Origin: Gammaproteobacteria bacterium
GTDB lineage: Bacteria > Pseudomonadota > Gammaproteobacteria > Pseudomonadales > Azotimanducaceae
Direction: 5' to 3'
Length of the DNA stretch: 64,000 nucleotides
Assembly: GCA_028821515.1 (NCBI GenBank)
Contig: JAPPGA010000039.1
Location: forward strand, 1-64,000
Under the pieces are notes generated by a model, which worked only from the letters and a program-made list of their open reading frames with translations, had not been told where the DNA came from and ran no database searches. Position 1 is the first letter of the stretch. Each line of letters opens with the position of its first letter. Shown one piece after another: positions 1 through 8,724 of the stretch. The position numbers and the translations under genes were made by a program.

Positions 1-262
1 CCAACCCTGTAACGAACCGCACAGTGGAGGTGTAGTATGAAACGTACCTCACCAGTGCCGCCCTCCGTCGTTTGCATGACCGCGCGCGCCGATCGAGGCA
101 GCCTTGGCACGCATGGGCCGGGGTTCCGTCGCGCTTGATGGCCACCTTGTGGTGGCATCGCCGGTGGGCGCATTCCGGCAGGGCGGTGTCGAGGACGGCG
201 GGTCGGACGAAGCCTTCGGGGAGCTTGCCGCTCATCTGGGCGACGAGGAATTGGATGTCCAT
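1..262 (-). CDS. Cys-rich small protein, C-terminus cut off by window edge
   Basis: An open leftward frame of 87 codons runs off the left edge without a stop. The ATG at 260-262 has a strong Shine-Dalgarno AGGAGA (269-274) with 6-nt spacing, which is the main reason to call it a gene. The product begins MDIQFLVAQMSGKLPEGF and then has Cys31, Cys36, Cys52, Cys55 and Cys63 plus several His and Arg (C-x4-C-x15-C-x2-C-x7-C), a possible zinc-binding arrangement. The family is not recognised. Third codon positions are GC-rich, as in neighbouring genes. It could be a chance open frame, but the ribosome binding site argues against that. Function unknown. Confidence 0.45.
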   Translation of the reverse strand, partial: MDIQFLVAQMSGKLPEGFVRPAVLDTALPECAHRRCHHKVAIKRDGTPAHACQGCLDRRARSCKRRRAALVRYVSYYTSTVRFVTGL

Positions 263-411
263 GTCGGGTCTCCTGTGCAGGTTGTCGCCGACGCGGGAGT
301 GCGTCGGTGCCTGGACAGGCGGCATGCGCGCGCAGGCCGGTCACCTCGCGCCAGCGAGGTCGGAGCGCGCGAAGAACCCGCAGGGTTGACCGGTCGAGCA
401 CGCATGGCAGC

Positions 412-804
412 ATGGGCCGCGAACCGACGGACGGGACGGTGGTGTGGTCCGGTCGGACCGGCCGCCGCGAGCGGCGCTCCGTCGTGCTGGTCGAGCCTTC
501 GTCGTCCAAACGGCGACACGCCGTGCATGTGCCGCGGGTGGTGGATGCCGGCGTCCCGCTTCGCGGCGAGGTGCCGCATCAGCGCCCGGAGGGCGCAAGC
601 GTCAGCGATCGTTACCCGGAGGGCCGAGACCGCGCCTGCGCGGGCTCGGTTCGGCGAAGCCGAATAGAGCGCGGCCCCGACAGGGAAGACGCCCAACAGG
701 GGCTGCCCATCGGCCCGCCTGGCGTCTTCAACGAGAACCCGGACCCCGGGCAGGACACCGAGGACGGAAGAGGCGCGTTGCCGGCGGCCGGCGGCGTTGG
801 GTAG
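412..804 (+). CDS. Possible small hypothetical ORF (weak)
   Basis: A 130-codon frame starts at ATG 412 (MGREPTDGTVVWSGRTG) and ends at the stop at 804. Third-position GC is high and the product is Arg/Glu-rich and hydrophilic. There is no clear Shine-Dalgarno, no recognisable domain, and overlapping frames in this GC-rich stretch are almost as long. It is kept only as a weak candidate and may well be noncoding. Confidence 0.15.
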   Translation: MGREPTDGTVVWSGRTGRRERRSVVLVEPSSSKRRHAVHVPRVVDAGVPLRGEVPHQRPEGASVSDRYPEGRDRACAGSVRRSRIERGPDREDAQQGLPIGPPGVFNENPDPGQDTEDGRGALPAAGGVG

Positions 805-880
805 GATCGAACTCGGCGGCAGCGAGCGACGATCCCGCGCAGGTCAGGGTGTCACGGGATCACGGGTCGGGGCGTCGGGG

Positions 881-1158
881 CGTAACGGTTCGGTCGTCCC
901 GGTACGTCACGCGGTGCCTTGATCCGCAAAGTGCCGGACAACGTGATGGAAGAGCGGCTTTCGGCGGGATCGCGAGTTCCGAACACTGTACGTACCGGCT
1001 TCACCGGACGGTTACCCGCCCGGGTAGCAGTTCGGTTGTCACAGTACGTTACGCGCTGCTCTGATTCGCCCCGCGCCGTACAACCTGGTGGCGGGCGGCC
1101 TTCGACGGGATCGTGGACGTCCGAAGCACTGCACATACCGGCTTGACCGAACCGTTAC
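881..1158. repeat. Two tandem MITE-like units with inverted ends
   Basis: Unit 1 spans about 881-1015 and unit 2 about 1024-1158. The ends of unit 1 (882-906 and 991-1015) are inverted repeats matching at 19 of 25 positions. The ends of unit 2 (1024-1048 and 1134-1158) match less well (16 of 25), but its right end is a near-copy of the inverted left end of unit 1. The interiors also align (for example TCGGCGGGATCG against TCGACGGGATCG). No coding capacity is apparent. The arrangement resembles non-autonomous miniature elements or a structured repeat family. No cognate transposase is seen nearby. Confidence 0.55.
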
Positions 1159-1414
1159 GTCGGGGCGTCGCAGGAGGGAGCACTGGTCCGCGCATCTGAC
1201 GGTGTCGTTTTGTTGGCCAGCGGACATGGGCAAGGGACAAAAGACTATTGCAAACAATGAGTTATGGAAAACCGATTCGCTCCCATGGAACAAATGTCTC
1301 GGGGAGCATTCAGCGACCCGGGGCAGTTGTTCCATGGTCGACGAGCGGGGCCGGGCCACAGGCAGGGCCGAAGGCGCCGGCTGTGGGACACTTCCAATCC
1401 GGAAGGACCATGGA

Positions 1415-2350
1415 ATGAAAACACGACGCCAGGCAATCCAGTCCGCGGCCACGATTGGCATCGGCGTGTGGGTCAGCCCAAAGGTCTTTTCGAGCGAGCG
1501 GGAACTGCGCATGGTGGCGAGAATCTTCTTCGATTCCTATGGCACGCGGGCATTGGTCCAGGCGCTGCGCTACGCAGGGGATGCGGGGTTTGTCGCGTCG
1601 CTGCCGCAACTCCTGCGCGCACGGGTCCATTCGGACTACGACAACATCATCTGGAACACCTGGTTCAGTGCGAACTCCGAGGAGAGTGTCGTTGCGACGC
1701 CGCAGGGAAACCACGTTGTCGTCACTGTTCACGGCGGCGGCATCTTCGGCAAGCCCGCCCGCATCGAACGCGCGTTGCGGGCCGACCTGAGCCGTCACAA
1801 CGTGCACGGTCTCACCGGTCAGTACGCGGCCAAGATCACGCCGTCAGAGCCGCGCGACCTGCTGCGCGGCCGGCTTCCCGACGGCACCGAGCTTCCGGTC
1901 TACGACTTCGGGGAGTTCAGGCAAGGCGTTGCAGAATTGCCCCGGCGCTACGGCGTCGTGCTGGACTTCGACACAGCGAGAAAGTCGCCGCCAGGCTACG
2001 TTTCCTTCGAGGTGCTGCGGGATGATCCGGTCACGATCTGCCGCGCCGGTGGCGTTGACGCGACGGCCGCATACCTGGGCCGCGCCCGAAGGCGCAACGA
2101 CACCAGCAGGATGAAGGTTTCGCACAGGCACAACGACATCAATCCCGACGAGCCCCAGACGCGCATGCTGAACCTGGGCGGCAACCGGGGCGGCATCGGC
2201 AGCGAGGGTTACGAGGGCCCAAGCTGGGGCTACGGCGAGGACTGGGGTATCGCCGCCTCGGGCCCGGTGGACATGGGCCGATACATCGCAGTCACCCCGC
2301 GCGACATCTCGACCAGCGCACAGCACCTCGACTTCGAACTCGAGCGTTGA
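1415..2350 (+). CDS. Tat-type exported hypothetical protein
   Basis: The protein has 311 aa. The start is ATG 1415, preceded by GGAAGGA (1401-1407) at 7-nt spacing; an in-frame extension upstream would be arginine-rich and implausible. The N-terminus carries twin arginines (Arg4-Arg5, TRRQAIQ) followed by a short hydrophobic stretch (SAATIGIGVWV), suggesting export by the Tat pathway. The body has no recognised domain. Its C-terminal third is Gly/Asp-rich, with an LGGNRGGIGSEGYEGPSWGY segment. The stop overlaps the next ATG by one base (TGATG), so it is probably translated together with the aldo/keto reductases. Export and co-expression suggest a periplasmic partner in the same pathway, but no function can be assigned. 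Confidence 0.75.
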   Translation: MKTRRQAIQSAATIGIGVWVSPKVFSSERELRMVARIFFDSYGTRALVQALRYAGDAGFVASLPQLLRARVHSDYDNIIWNTWFSANSEESVVATPQGNHVVVTVHGGGIFGKPARIERALRADLSRHNVHGLTGQYAAKITPSEPRDLLRGRLPDGTELPVYDFGEFRQGVAELPRRYGVVLDFDTARKSPPGYVSFEVLRDDPVTICRAGGVDATAAYLGRARRRNDTSRMKVSHRHNDINPDEPQTRMLNLGGNRGGIGSEGYEGPSWGYGEDWGIAASGPVDMGRYIAVTPRDISTSAQHLDFELER

Positions 2351-3363
2351 TGGAAACGGCCTCGTTCGGACGTTCGGGCCTCAAGGTCAGCAGGCTGTGC
2401 TTCGGCACGATGGGTATCGGCGACCGCGCCTGGCGGCCGTGGGTCATCGACGAGGCGGAGGCGGCCCCGCTGCTGCGGCGCTGTCTTGACCTCGGCATCA
2501 CTTTCTTCGACCTGGCGGACTGGTATTCGGTCGGCGAGAGCGAGCGCATCGTCGGCAAGGCGTTGCTGTCGATGGTCCCCCGGGACCGGCTCGTGCTCAC
2601 GACCAAGGCCCGCTACGCGATGAGCGCCGACCCGAACGACGCGGGCCTGTCGCGGAAGCACCTGTTCTCGGCGATAGACAACAGCTTGCGGCGCATCGGG
2701 ACCGACTACGTCGACATCTTCATGGTGCATGCATTCGATCCGACCACGCCCATGGAAGAGACGATGGCGGCACTGCACGAAATCGTGAAGGCAGGAAAGG
2801 CGCGCTACCTGGGCGCCTCGACCATGTGGGCCTGGCAGTTCGCACAGATGAACGCCGTCGCGCGGGAGAACGGCTGGACGCCGTTCGCCAACATGCAGTG
2901 CCAGTACAACCTCCTCTACCGCGAGGAGGAGCGCGAGATGATTCCCTATTGCCTGGACCAGGGCATCGCCGTCACGACTTTCAGCCCGCTGGCGCGCGGC
3001 TGGCTGTCAGGGGAAACCAACCGCCGCTCCGAGACGGACGACTACTACAACCGAAACTACGGCGACGCGCTGGATCAGAAGATCTGCGAGCGCGTGCGGG
3101 CCATCGCCGACGACCACGGCACGACGATGGCGAAGGTCGCGATTGCCTGGGTCCTGTCGAAGCCGGCGATCTGCTGCCCGATCACCAGTGCCGCAACCCT
3201 CGAACAACTCGACAACAACGTCGACGCGTTGAACCTTCAGCTCACGCCTCAAGAGATCTCCTCGCTGGATGCGATGTACCGGCCGCGGGGTGTCGTCAAC
3301 GATTACGTCGTGGACCTGCCGCTGCGCCACCTCGGCGGCGTCTTGTCCGAAGCCCGAACGTAG
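2350..3363 (+). CDS. Aldo/keto reductase, copy 1
   Basis: A 337-aa AKR-superfamily oxidoreductase (NADPH-dependent carbonyl/alcohol interconversion on a TIM barrel). The catalytic tetrad is visible: Asp54 and Tyr59 (FFDLADWYS), Lys86 (LTTK) and His127 (MVHAFD). The C-terminal part has the usual cofactor region around AWVLSKP. The start ATG 2350 overlaps the upstream stop (TGATG). Copy 2 follows after 7 bp and is a close paralog with the same residue numbering up to the active-site His, so the pair arose by tandem duplication. The substrate is unknown. The neighbours (Tat protein, cupin, flavin oxidoreductase, sulfatase) suggest catabolism of an organic sulfur or sulfated compound, but this is inference. 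Confidence 0.92.
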   Translation: METASFGRSGLKVSRLCFGTMGIGDRAWRPWVIDEAEAAPLLRRCLDLGITFFDLADWYSVGESERIVGKALLSMVPRDRLVLTTKARYAMSADPNDAGLSRKHLFSAIDNSLRRIGTDYVDIFMVHAFDPTTPMEETMAALHEIVKAGKARYLGASTMWAWQFAQMNAVARENGWTPFANMQCQYNLLYREEEREMIPYCLDQGIAVTTFSPLARGWLSGETNRRSETDDYYNRNYGDALDQKICERVRAIADDHGTTMAKVAIAWVLSKPAICCPITSAATLEQLDNNVDALNLQLTPQEISSLDAMYRPRGVVNDYVVDLPLRHLGGVLSEART

Positions 3364-3370
3364 TCTCGAC

Positions 3371-4375
3371 GTGGAAACCGTTTCTTTCGGCAATACGGGA
3401 CTCAAGGTGAGCCGCCTGTGCTTCGGCACCATGACCATCGGTTCGAGCGCCTGGAAGCCCTGGGTGCTGGACGAGGCGGCGGCGCGGCCATTGCTCGGCA
3501 AGTGCCTGGATCTCGGGATCACGTTCTTCGATACCGCCAACTGGTATTCGACCGGCGAAAGCGAACGCATCGTCGCATCCGCGCTCACCTCGATGGTGCC
3601 CCGCGACCGACTGGTGCTGGCAACGAAAGCGTTCTACGCGATGAGCGACGATCCCAACGATCGCGGGCTGTCGCGCAAGCACCTGCTGGCTTCGGTGGAC
3701 GCGAGCCTGCGTCGCATGAGGACCGACTATATCGACCTGCTCGTCATCCATGCCTTCGACCCCGAAACCCCGATCGAGGAGACCATGGCGGCGCTGCACG
3801 ACATCGTCAGGGCCGGCAAGGTCCGCTACCTCGGCGCATCGACGATGTTCGCCTGGCAGTTCGTGCAGATGAACCACGTGGCCCGTCTCAATGGCTGGAC
3901 GCCGTTCGTCAACATGCAGTGCCAGTACAACCTGCTCTACCGCGAAGAAGAGCGGGAGATGCTGCCCTACTGCCGCCACCAGGGCATTGCCGTCACGGCG
4001 TTCAGCTTGCTGGCGCGGGGGCTGCTATCGGCGAGCAACAGGATTCGGTCGCGGACCGATGCCAATATCGGCTTCATGTACGGCGATGCGCTGGATCGCG
4101 AGATCTGCGCGCGCGTCAAAGCGATCGCAAAGGATCACGACTCGACCATGGCGGCCGTCGCCATCGCGTGGGTCCTGTCCAGGGACGACATCTGCTGCCC
4201 GATCCTCGGCGCCAGTACGGTGGACCAGGTGGCGAACAACGTCGAGGCGCTCGACCTCGCGCTCACGGCGGACGAAATTCGGGACCTGGACGCGTTGTAC
4301 AGGCCGCGCGACGTCATCAACGACTACGTGCCGGAGCCCATGCCTCGGTATTGGCGGGAGGAGCCAGATGGATAA
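3371..4375 (+). CDS. Aldo/keto reductase, copy 2
   Basis: A 334-aa paralog of the preceding reductase, starting at GTG 3371, which aligns exactly with the first codon of copy 1 (ETVSFGNTGLKVSRLCFGTM against ETASFGRSGLKVSRLCFGTM). The tetrad is intact: Asp54 and Tyr59 (FFDTANWYS), Lys86 and His127 (VIHAFD). The copies diverge mostly in the middle loop after the conserved MQCQYNLLYREEERE segment and at the C-terminus, where substrate specificity usually lies. No strong Shine-Dalgarno is seen, so translational coupling is likely. The last 8 bp overlap the start of the cupin gene, placing it firmly in the same transcript. Confidence 0.9.
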   Translation: METVSFGNTGLKVSRLCFGTMTIGSSAWKPWVLDEAAARPLLGKCLDLGITFFDTANWYSTGESERIVASALTSMVPRDRLVLATKAFYAMSDDPNDRGLSRKHLLASVDASLRRMRTDYIDLLVIHAFDPETPIEETMAALHDIVRAGKVRYLGASTMFAWQFVQMNHVARLNGWTPFVNMQCQYNLLYREEEREMLPYCRHQGIAVTAFSLLARGLLSASNRIRSRTDANIGFMYGDALDREICARVKAIAKDHDSTMAAVAIAWVLSRDDICCPILGASTVDQVANNVEALDLALTADEIRDLDALYRPRDVINDYVPEPMPRYWREEPDG

Positions 4376-4970
4376 CAGGTCTTTGGATGCGTCGCCAATG
4401 CGTGTGGTCGATGCCGTGCGCGAGATATTCGAAGCACAAGCCGCGAAAGCGAAAGACACAGCCAGCGGCGAACAGCTCCTGCGTGTCCTGTCGCTGATGG
4501 AAGAATTGCGGCCGGATCCCGCGCCTGGGGAGCCGCGGCAACTCCCTGGCTGCCGGCACGTCGAGCGGGCGCTAGAGCTGGCTGAATCCGGTGGGGCCGC
4601 CGCCGTTGCAGCCGCGATCCGACCGCTTCTGCCCTCGCTCACCTGGGAACAGAACCCCCGCTACAACGCTGGCAACATGGGCGCCGAGTTCATGGACAAC
4701 TACGCCTGGAGCGGCCTCGGCCTGATCGGCAGCGACAGTATCTCGTTCGGCGTGCTGCTGCTCGGCCCCGTCGTGACCTATCCGCCGACCAGTTACGAGT
4801 CGGAGGGCGTATTTCTCGTGATCGGCGGGTCCCCCGAATGGAAATCCGGCGACGATCCCTGGGTGCGGGTGGAGGCCGGGAGCATCGTCTGCCGCCCGTA
4901 CGGCGGCGCCGAGGGCAAGCGGCCCGGCCGCGAGCCGATGCTGGCCCTGTACGCCTGGCTGTATCGATAG
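4368..4970 (+). CDS. DMSP-lyase-type (DddL/DddQ-like) cupin lacking the His ligands
   Basis: A 200-aa protein starting at ATG 4368, overlapping the reductase gene by 8 bp. Residues from about 60 follow the layout of dimethylsulfoniopropionate lyases DddL/DddQ: an LPGCRHVERAL helix, LTWEQNPRYN, then a cupin barrel (SFGVLLLGPVVTYPP, GVFLVIGGSPEWKSGDDPWV, PMLALYAWLYR). In that family the first cupin motif supplies metal-binding His residues (YPxHxHxxxE type) and a further His lies after the second strand. Here the first motif reads YPPTSYESEGVF and the later region VCRPYGGAEG, so the Glu survives but no His does. It is therefore probably a cupin of this fold that either binds no metal or uses another chemistry. 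The family assignment is by pattern and is moderately sure. Confidence 0.6.
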   Translation: MDNRSLDASPMRVVDAVREIFEAQAAKAKDTASGEQLLRVLSLMEELRPDPAPGEPRQLPGCRHVERALELAESGGAAAVAAAIRPLLPSLTWEQNPRYNAGNMGAEFMDNYAWSGLGLIGSDSISFGVLLLGPVVTYPPTSYESEGVFLVIGGSPEWKSGDDPWVRVEAGSIVCRPYGGAEGKRPGREPMLALYAWLYR

Positions 4971-4988
4971 CCCGGTGATGCCGCAGCC

Positions 4989-6984
4989 ATGACCTCGGGG
5001 GATCCATTGCTGCAACCGTTCAGGCTCAGGCACCTGACGCTCAAGAACCGCATCATGAGCACCAGCCACACGATGCTGTACGCGGTCGATGGCGCGCCAC
5101 AGGAACGCGAACAGCTCTACCACGAGGAGAAGGCGAAAGGCGGCATCGCGATGACCATGTTCGGCGGGTCCTCGGCCGTCGCACACGACTCCGCGACGTC
5201 CTCCGGCGTCCATGTCCTGACCGACGATTCCGTCATCCCGCACTTTCGGCGGTTCGCCGAGCGAATTCATCGGCACGACTGCGCGCTGATGTGCCAGATC
5301 ACGCACCTCGGCCGCCGCGCCAGGCCGCGGGCGTTCGACTGGTTGCCGACGGTTTCCGCTTCGCGCACCCGGGAGGTCGACGGCGGATTCCCGAAGGTCA
5401 TGGACCGCGCGGACATCGACCGCATCGTCACCGCTTACGGCGAGGCCGCTCGGCGATGCAGGGAAGGCGGCCTGGACGGGTGCGAAGTGGTCGGCCAGGC
5501 GCACCTGCCCGAACAGTTCTGGTCGCCTGCCTGGAACTCCCGCACCGACGAATTCGGGGGCTCGCTTGAAAGCCGGCTGCGTTTCGGTTTCATGGTGCTG
5601 GAGGAGATCCGCCGCCAGGTCGGCGACGACTTCATCGTCGGCATACGCATCGCGATCGACCAGAATCTCGAGGGCGGACTGTCGCAAGCCGACTGTCTCG
5701 AGATCGCGCGGATTCACGAACGGTCGGGCCTGGTCGATTTTCTGAACCTCAATTTCGGCCGCGTCGATACCGAGCTCGACTACATCGACCTCATGCCGGG
5801 CATGTCCCGGCCGCCCGCGACTTACCTCGACCGGGTCGGGGCGTTCACGCGGGACCTGTCGCTGCCGACGTTTCACGCCTGCCGCATCGTCGACGCGGCG
5901 ACCGCGCGCCGTGCCATCCGCGAGGGCATCGTCGACATGGTCGGCATGACGCGCGCCCATTGTCCGCAAGATCGAAGCCGGCGAGGAAGACCGCATCCGT
6001 CCCTGCGTCGGCGCGACCTTCTGCATGGACCATCGCTACTGCATTCACAACCCCTCGACGGGACGCGAAAAATCCCTGCCCCACGAAACGGCTGCCGCGC
6101 CTGCCCGAAAACGCGTCGTCGTTGCCGGCGGCGGACCGGCGGGACTCGAAGCCGCGCGCATCAGCGCTTCCCGGGGCCACGAGGTCGTTCTGTTCGAAGC
6201 CACCGGCGGACTCGGCGGCCAGGTCGCGCTGGCGGCAAGCGCGGGCTGGCGGCGCGAGATCGGTGGCGTCACGGACTGGCTGGCCCGCGAACTGGAACAC
6301 CTGGGGGTGGACGTCCGGCTATCGACGAAAGCCGATCGCGATGCCGTCGTCGCGCTTCGCCCGGATGTCGTCATCGTCGCCACGGGCGGCCTACCCGATC
6401 TCGAATGGCTGGACGGCCACGAGCACTGCGACAACGTCTGGGACATCTTGGCCAGCCGCGTCCCGGTCGCCGACCACGTGCTCATCTACGACGAACTCGG
6501 AGACCATGCGGGCGCGTCGTGCGCCGAGGTCCTCGCTGACAGGGGGGCAGATGTCGAACTCGCCTTTCGCGGGCACCACGCCGCCGAGAGGTCGGGCTAT
6601 TGCAACTACCCCGTCTACCTGCAGCACTTCTACAACAAGGGCGTGACCCTGACACCGGACCTGCGGCTGCAGAAGGTCGAGCGCGATGGTGCACGGCTAC
6701 GCGCCGTGTTCGCGAACGAACTCACCGGAAAGATCGAAGAACGCCGAACCGACCAGGTCGTGGTGGAACGCGGCACCGTCCCCGTCGATGACCTGTTCGA
6801 GAAGCTGAGGGCAGCGTCCTGCAACGACGGCGCGGTCGACCTGCAAAGATTGCTGGCTGGCCAACCGCAGGTGACGGACGATCCGTGCGACGGCTTCGAG
6901 CTATACAAGGTGGGCGATGCCGTGTCGTCGAGGGACATCCACTGCGCGATACTGGACTCGCGACGCCTGTGCAGGGCGCTATAG
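4989..6984 (+). pseudogene. FMN/FAD NADH:flavin oxidoreductase (TMADH/DCR type), frameshifted
   Basis: Two frames together encode one protein of about 668 aa of the 2,4-dienoyl-CoA reductase / trimethylamine dehydrogenase type. The first (4989 to about 5960) is an OYE-like FMN barrel (PFRLRHLTLKNRIMSTSHTM, SPAWNSRTDEFGGSLESR). The second (about 5960-6984) begins at IVRKIEAGEEDRIRPCVG, continues with a Cys-rich cluster segment (CVGATFCMDHRYCIHNP) and a Rossmann domain (VVVAGGGPAGLEAARISASR). At about 5958-5962 the expected stretch between TRAH and IVRKI (typically IADPH) is missing, consistent with a deletion of about 13 bp that breaks the frame. The cluster loop also looks shortened. It is either a real pseudogene or an assembly error. 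Its last 105 bp are duplicated at 8537-8641. Confidence 0.75.
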
Positions 6985-7046
6985 CAAGACTCAGCGCCTA
7001 CAGGCGTCAAAGGACTTGATGACGGGCGTCGCCGAGGCGGCGAGCG

Positions 7047-8453
7047 TTACGCCGTCCCCCAGTTCCTGTAGAGCTCCGGGTTGGCCCAGCGCTGGCCGAT
7101 GTCGAGGAAGCCCCGGGGGCCGCGTTTGCCGTACTCGAAGGGATCGCCCGTCGCCTCCATCCAGCGATGCAGGCGCGTTTCCATTTCCTCGACGGCGGGC
7201 CGCGCCTCGGCGGTGCCGAAAATGTTGCGTGTCTCGAGGGGATCCTCGTGCCGGTCGAACAGCCAGGGACCGCGTTCGTGCTGGTACCAGCGGGCGTAGG
7301 TGTAACGCTCGGTCCGAACGCCGCGCCAACGGCCCACCCATTCCAGGCGATTGGGCCAGCCGTTGCCCATGTTCATCAGGTACACGGATTCGCTGGCGCC
7401 CGGTGTGCGTTCGGTGTCCGCAGGCACCGGCTCGCCCCGCCACACGCGGGAGATGTCCCTCCCCTGCAGGCCTTCGGGCAGCGGAACCCCGCAGGCACCG
7501 AGCAGGCTCGGCACCAGGTCGATGGCGCCCATGAATGCCTGGCTGCGCGATCCGGGCGGTGTGCCCCCGGGCCAACGGATCAGGAACGGGATGTGCGCGG
7601 ACTCGTCGTAGGGCGTCGCCTTGGACGCCCGCATGGACGGGTGCATCCAGATGTCCCCGGGCTTGCCGTAGCCGTGGCTCGACAGGTGGTCGCCATGGTC
7701 GGAGGCGTAACAGACGATCGTGTCGTCGGCCAGGTCCAGGCGGTTCAGGGCATCCAGCAGCCTGCCCATCTGCGCGTCGAGGCCGGTGCAGCAGCCGTAG
7801 TAATCGGCGATCTCGCCCCGCGCGAAGTGCGCCATCTGGGGCGGCACGTTGTCCGGCAAATCGACATCGGCGGGATCGTAGAGCCCGTATTCGCCGGGAT
7901 ACTTCGGGTACGGCCAATGCGGCGGGCGCCAGGAAACGAACAACGCGAACGGGTCGTCCTCGCGCTCCGCCCTGTGCGCTTCCATGAAGCGTATGGCGAG
8001 GTCCGTCTCCACCACGGGCGTCCAGCCGGGATGGCGCGTAGGACCATCCTCGTTCTCGTAGTAGCGCTGGTCGAAATAGTCGCCGCCGATCCCCTCCACC
8101 GCCCCCAGGTAGTCCAGTCCGTAGCGGTTTTCGGGCGTATAGGGAGGAATGCCGAGGTGCCAGACGCCTATGTGCCCCGTGTGGTAGCCCGCCGAGCGGA
8201 GGGTGCCCGGGAAGGTCGGAATGTCACGAAACGGTTCGTACTCGTTGCAGATCACGCCGTTGCGCCAACCGTATCGGCCGGTCAGCAGGATTGCCCGGAA
8301 CGGCGAGCACAGCGGATGGTTGGAAAACATGTTGTCGCAGGCCATTCCTTCGGCCGCCATGCGATCGAGATTCGGCGTTTGCACGACGGGATTGCCGTTG
8401 GCGCCGAGCGCGGTGTAGCGCTGCTGATCCGAGAACACGAAAAGGAGGTTCAT
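7047..8453 (-). CDS. Type I sulfatase
   Basis: A 468-aa alkaline-phosphatase-superfamily sulfatase. The sulfatase signature is present as CSPFRAILLTGRYGW, with Cys49 the residue to be converted to formylglycine, so it needs a formylglycine-generating enzyme, which is not in this window. Metal-binding elements follow the family pattern: N-terminal FVFSDQQR, and YASDHGDHLSSHGYGKPG in the middle. The start is ATG at 8451-8453 (MNLLFVFSDQQRYTALGANG), where homology begins; no strong Shine-Dalgarno is seen and a longer frame upstream looks spurious. There is no signal peptide, so a cytoplasmic role is likely. It is transcribed toward the flavin-oxidoreductase gene. The substrate is a sulfate ester, identity unknown. 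Confidence 0.93.
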   Translation of the reverse strand: MNLLFVFSDQQRYTALGANGNPVVQTPNLDRMAAEGMACDNMFSNHPLCSPFRAILLTGRYGWRNGVICNEYEPFRDIPTFPGTLRSAGYHTGHIGVWHLGIPPYTPENRYGLDYLGAVEGIGGDYFDQRYYENEDGPTRHPGWTPVVETDLAIRFMEAHRAEREDDPFALFVSWRPPHWPYPKYPGEYGLYDPADVDLPDNVPPQMAHFARGEIADYYGCCTGLDAQMGRLLDALNRLDLADDTIVCYASDHGDHLSSHGYGKPGDIWMHPSMRASKATPYDESAHIPFLIRWPGGTPPGSRSQAFMGAIDLVPSLLGACGVPLPEGLQGRDISRVWRGEPVPADTERTPGASESVYLMNMGNGWPNRLEWVGRWRGVRTERYTYARWYQHERGPWLFDRHEDPLETRNIFGTAEARPAVEEMETRLHRWMEATGDPFEYGKRGPRGFLDIGQRWANPELYRNWGTA

Positions 8454-8536
8454 GGGTCCAATGCTCAAGCTGCTGGAAAGGTACCGGCGCAATCTTAGTT
8501 CAATACCGGGGAGCGCACCTCGGCGCGGAAGTTCGC

Positions 8537-8641
8537 GATCCGCGCGACGGCCTCGAGCCATACGAAGTGGGTGATGCCGTGTCGTCGAGAGATATCCACT
8601 GCGCGATTCTCGACCCGCGACGCCTGTGCAGGGCCCTGTAA
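8537..8641 (+). pseudogene. 3' remnant of a flavin-oxidoreductase paralog
   Basis: These 105 bp match 6880-6984, the 3' end of the frameshifted oxidoreductase, including the stop-codon position, with 14 mismatches by eye. It encodes the same tail (VGDAVSSRDIHCAIL...RRLCRAL). Most differences are at third codon positions, so the copy looks like the relic of a once-functional paralog rather than a fresh duplication. Similarity continues weakly for about 40 bp past the stop. No homology is found upstream of 8537, where the divergent sulfatase begins, suggesting a rearrangement that replaced the rest of the paralog. Confidence 0.75.
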
Positions 8642-8724
8642 CGAGGCCCTTAACCGACAGGAGTGCAGGACTGGACTACGGGTGCCTTGCGCGTCAGGTC
8701 CGGATGCCGCGCAAACCCGGCTGA

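Larger units (their letters stand above)
263..1414. other. Long intergenic stretch with repeats, no convincing gene
   Basis: About 1.15 kb separates the truncated leftward gene from the Tat-type gene at 1415. Open frames exist on both strands because of the high GC content, but none has both a ribosome binding site and a recognisable product. The right third holds two MITE-like repeat units (881-1158, separate entry). The last 250 bp before 1415 contain AT-richer patches that could carry the promoter for the cluster downstream. No RNA gene is recognised. Confidence 0.5.

Noticed and set aside
8291-8641. A 116-codon + strand frame ending in the oxidoreductase-like tail
   Set aside because: Only its last 35 codons have homology; the rest is antisense to the sulfatase gene.
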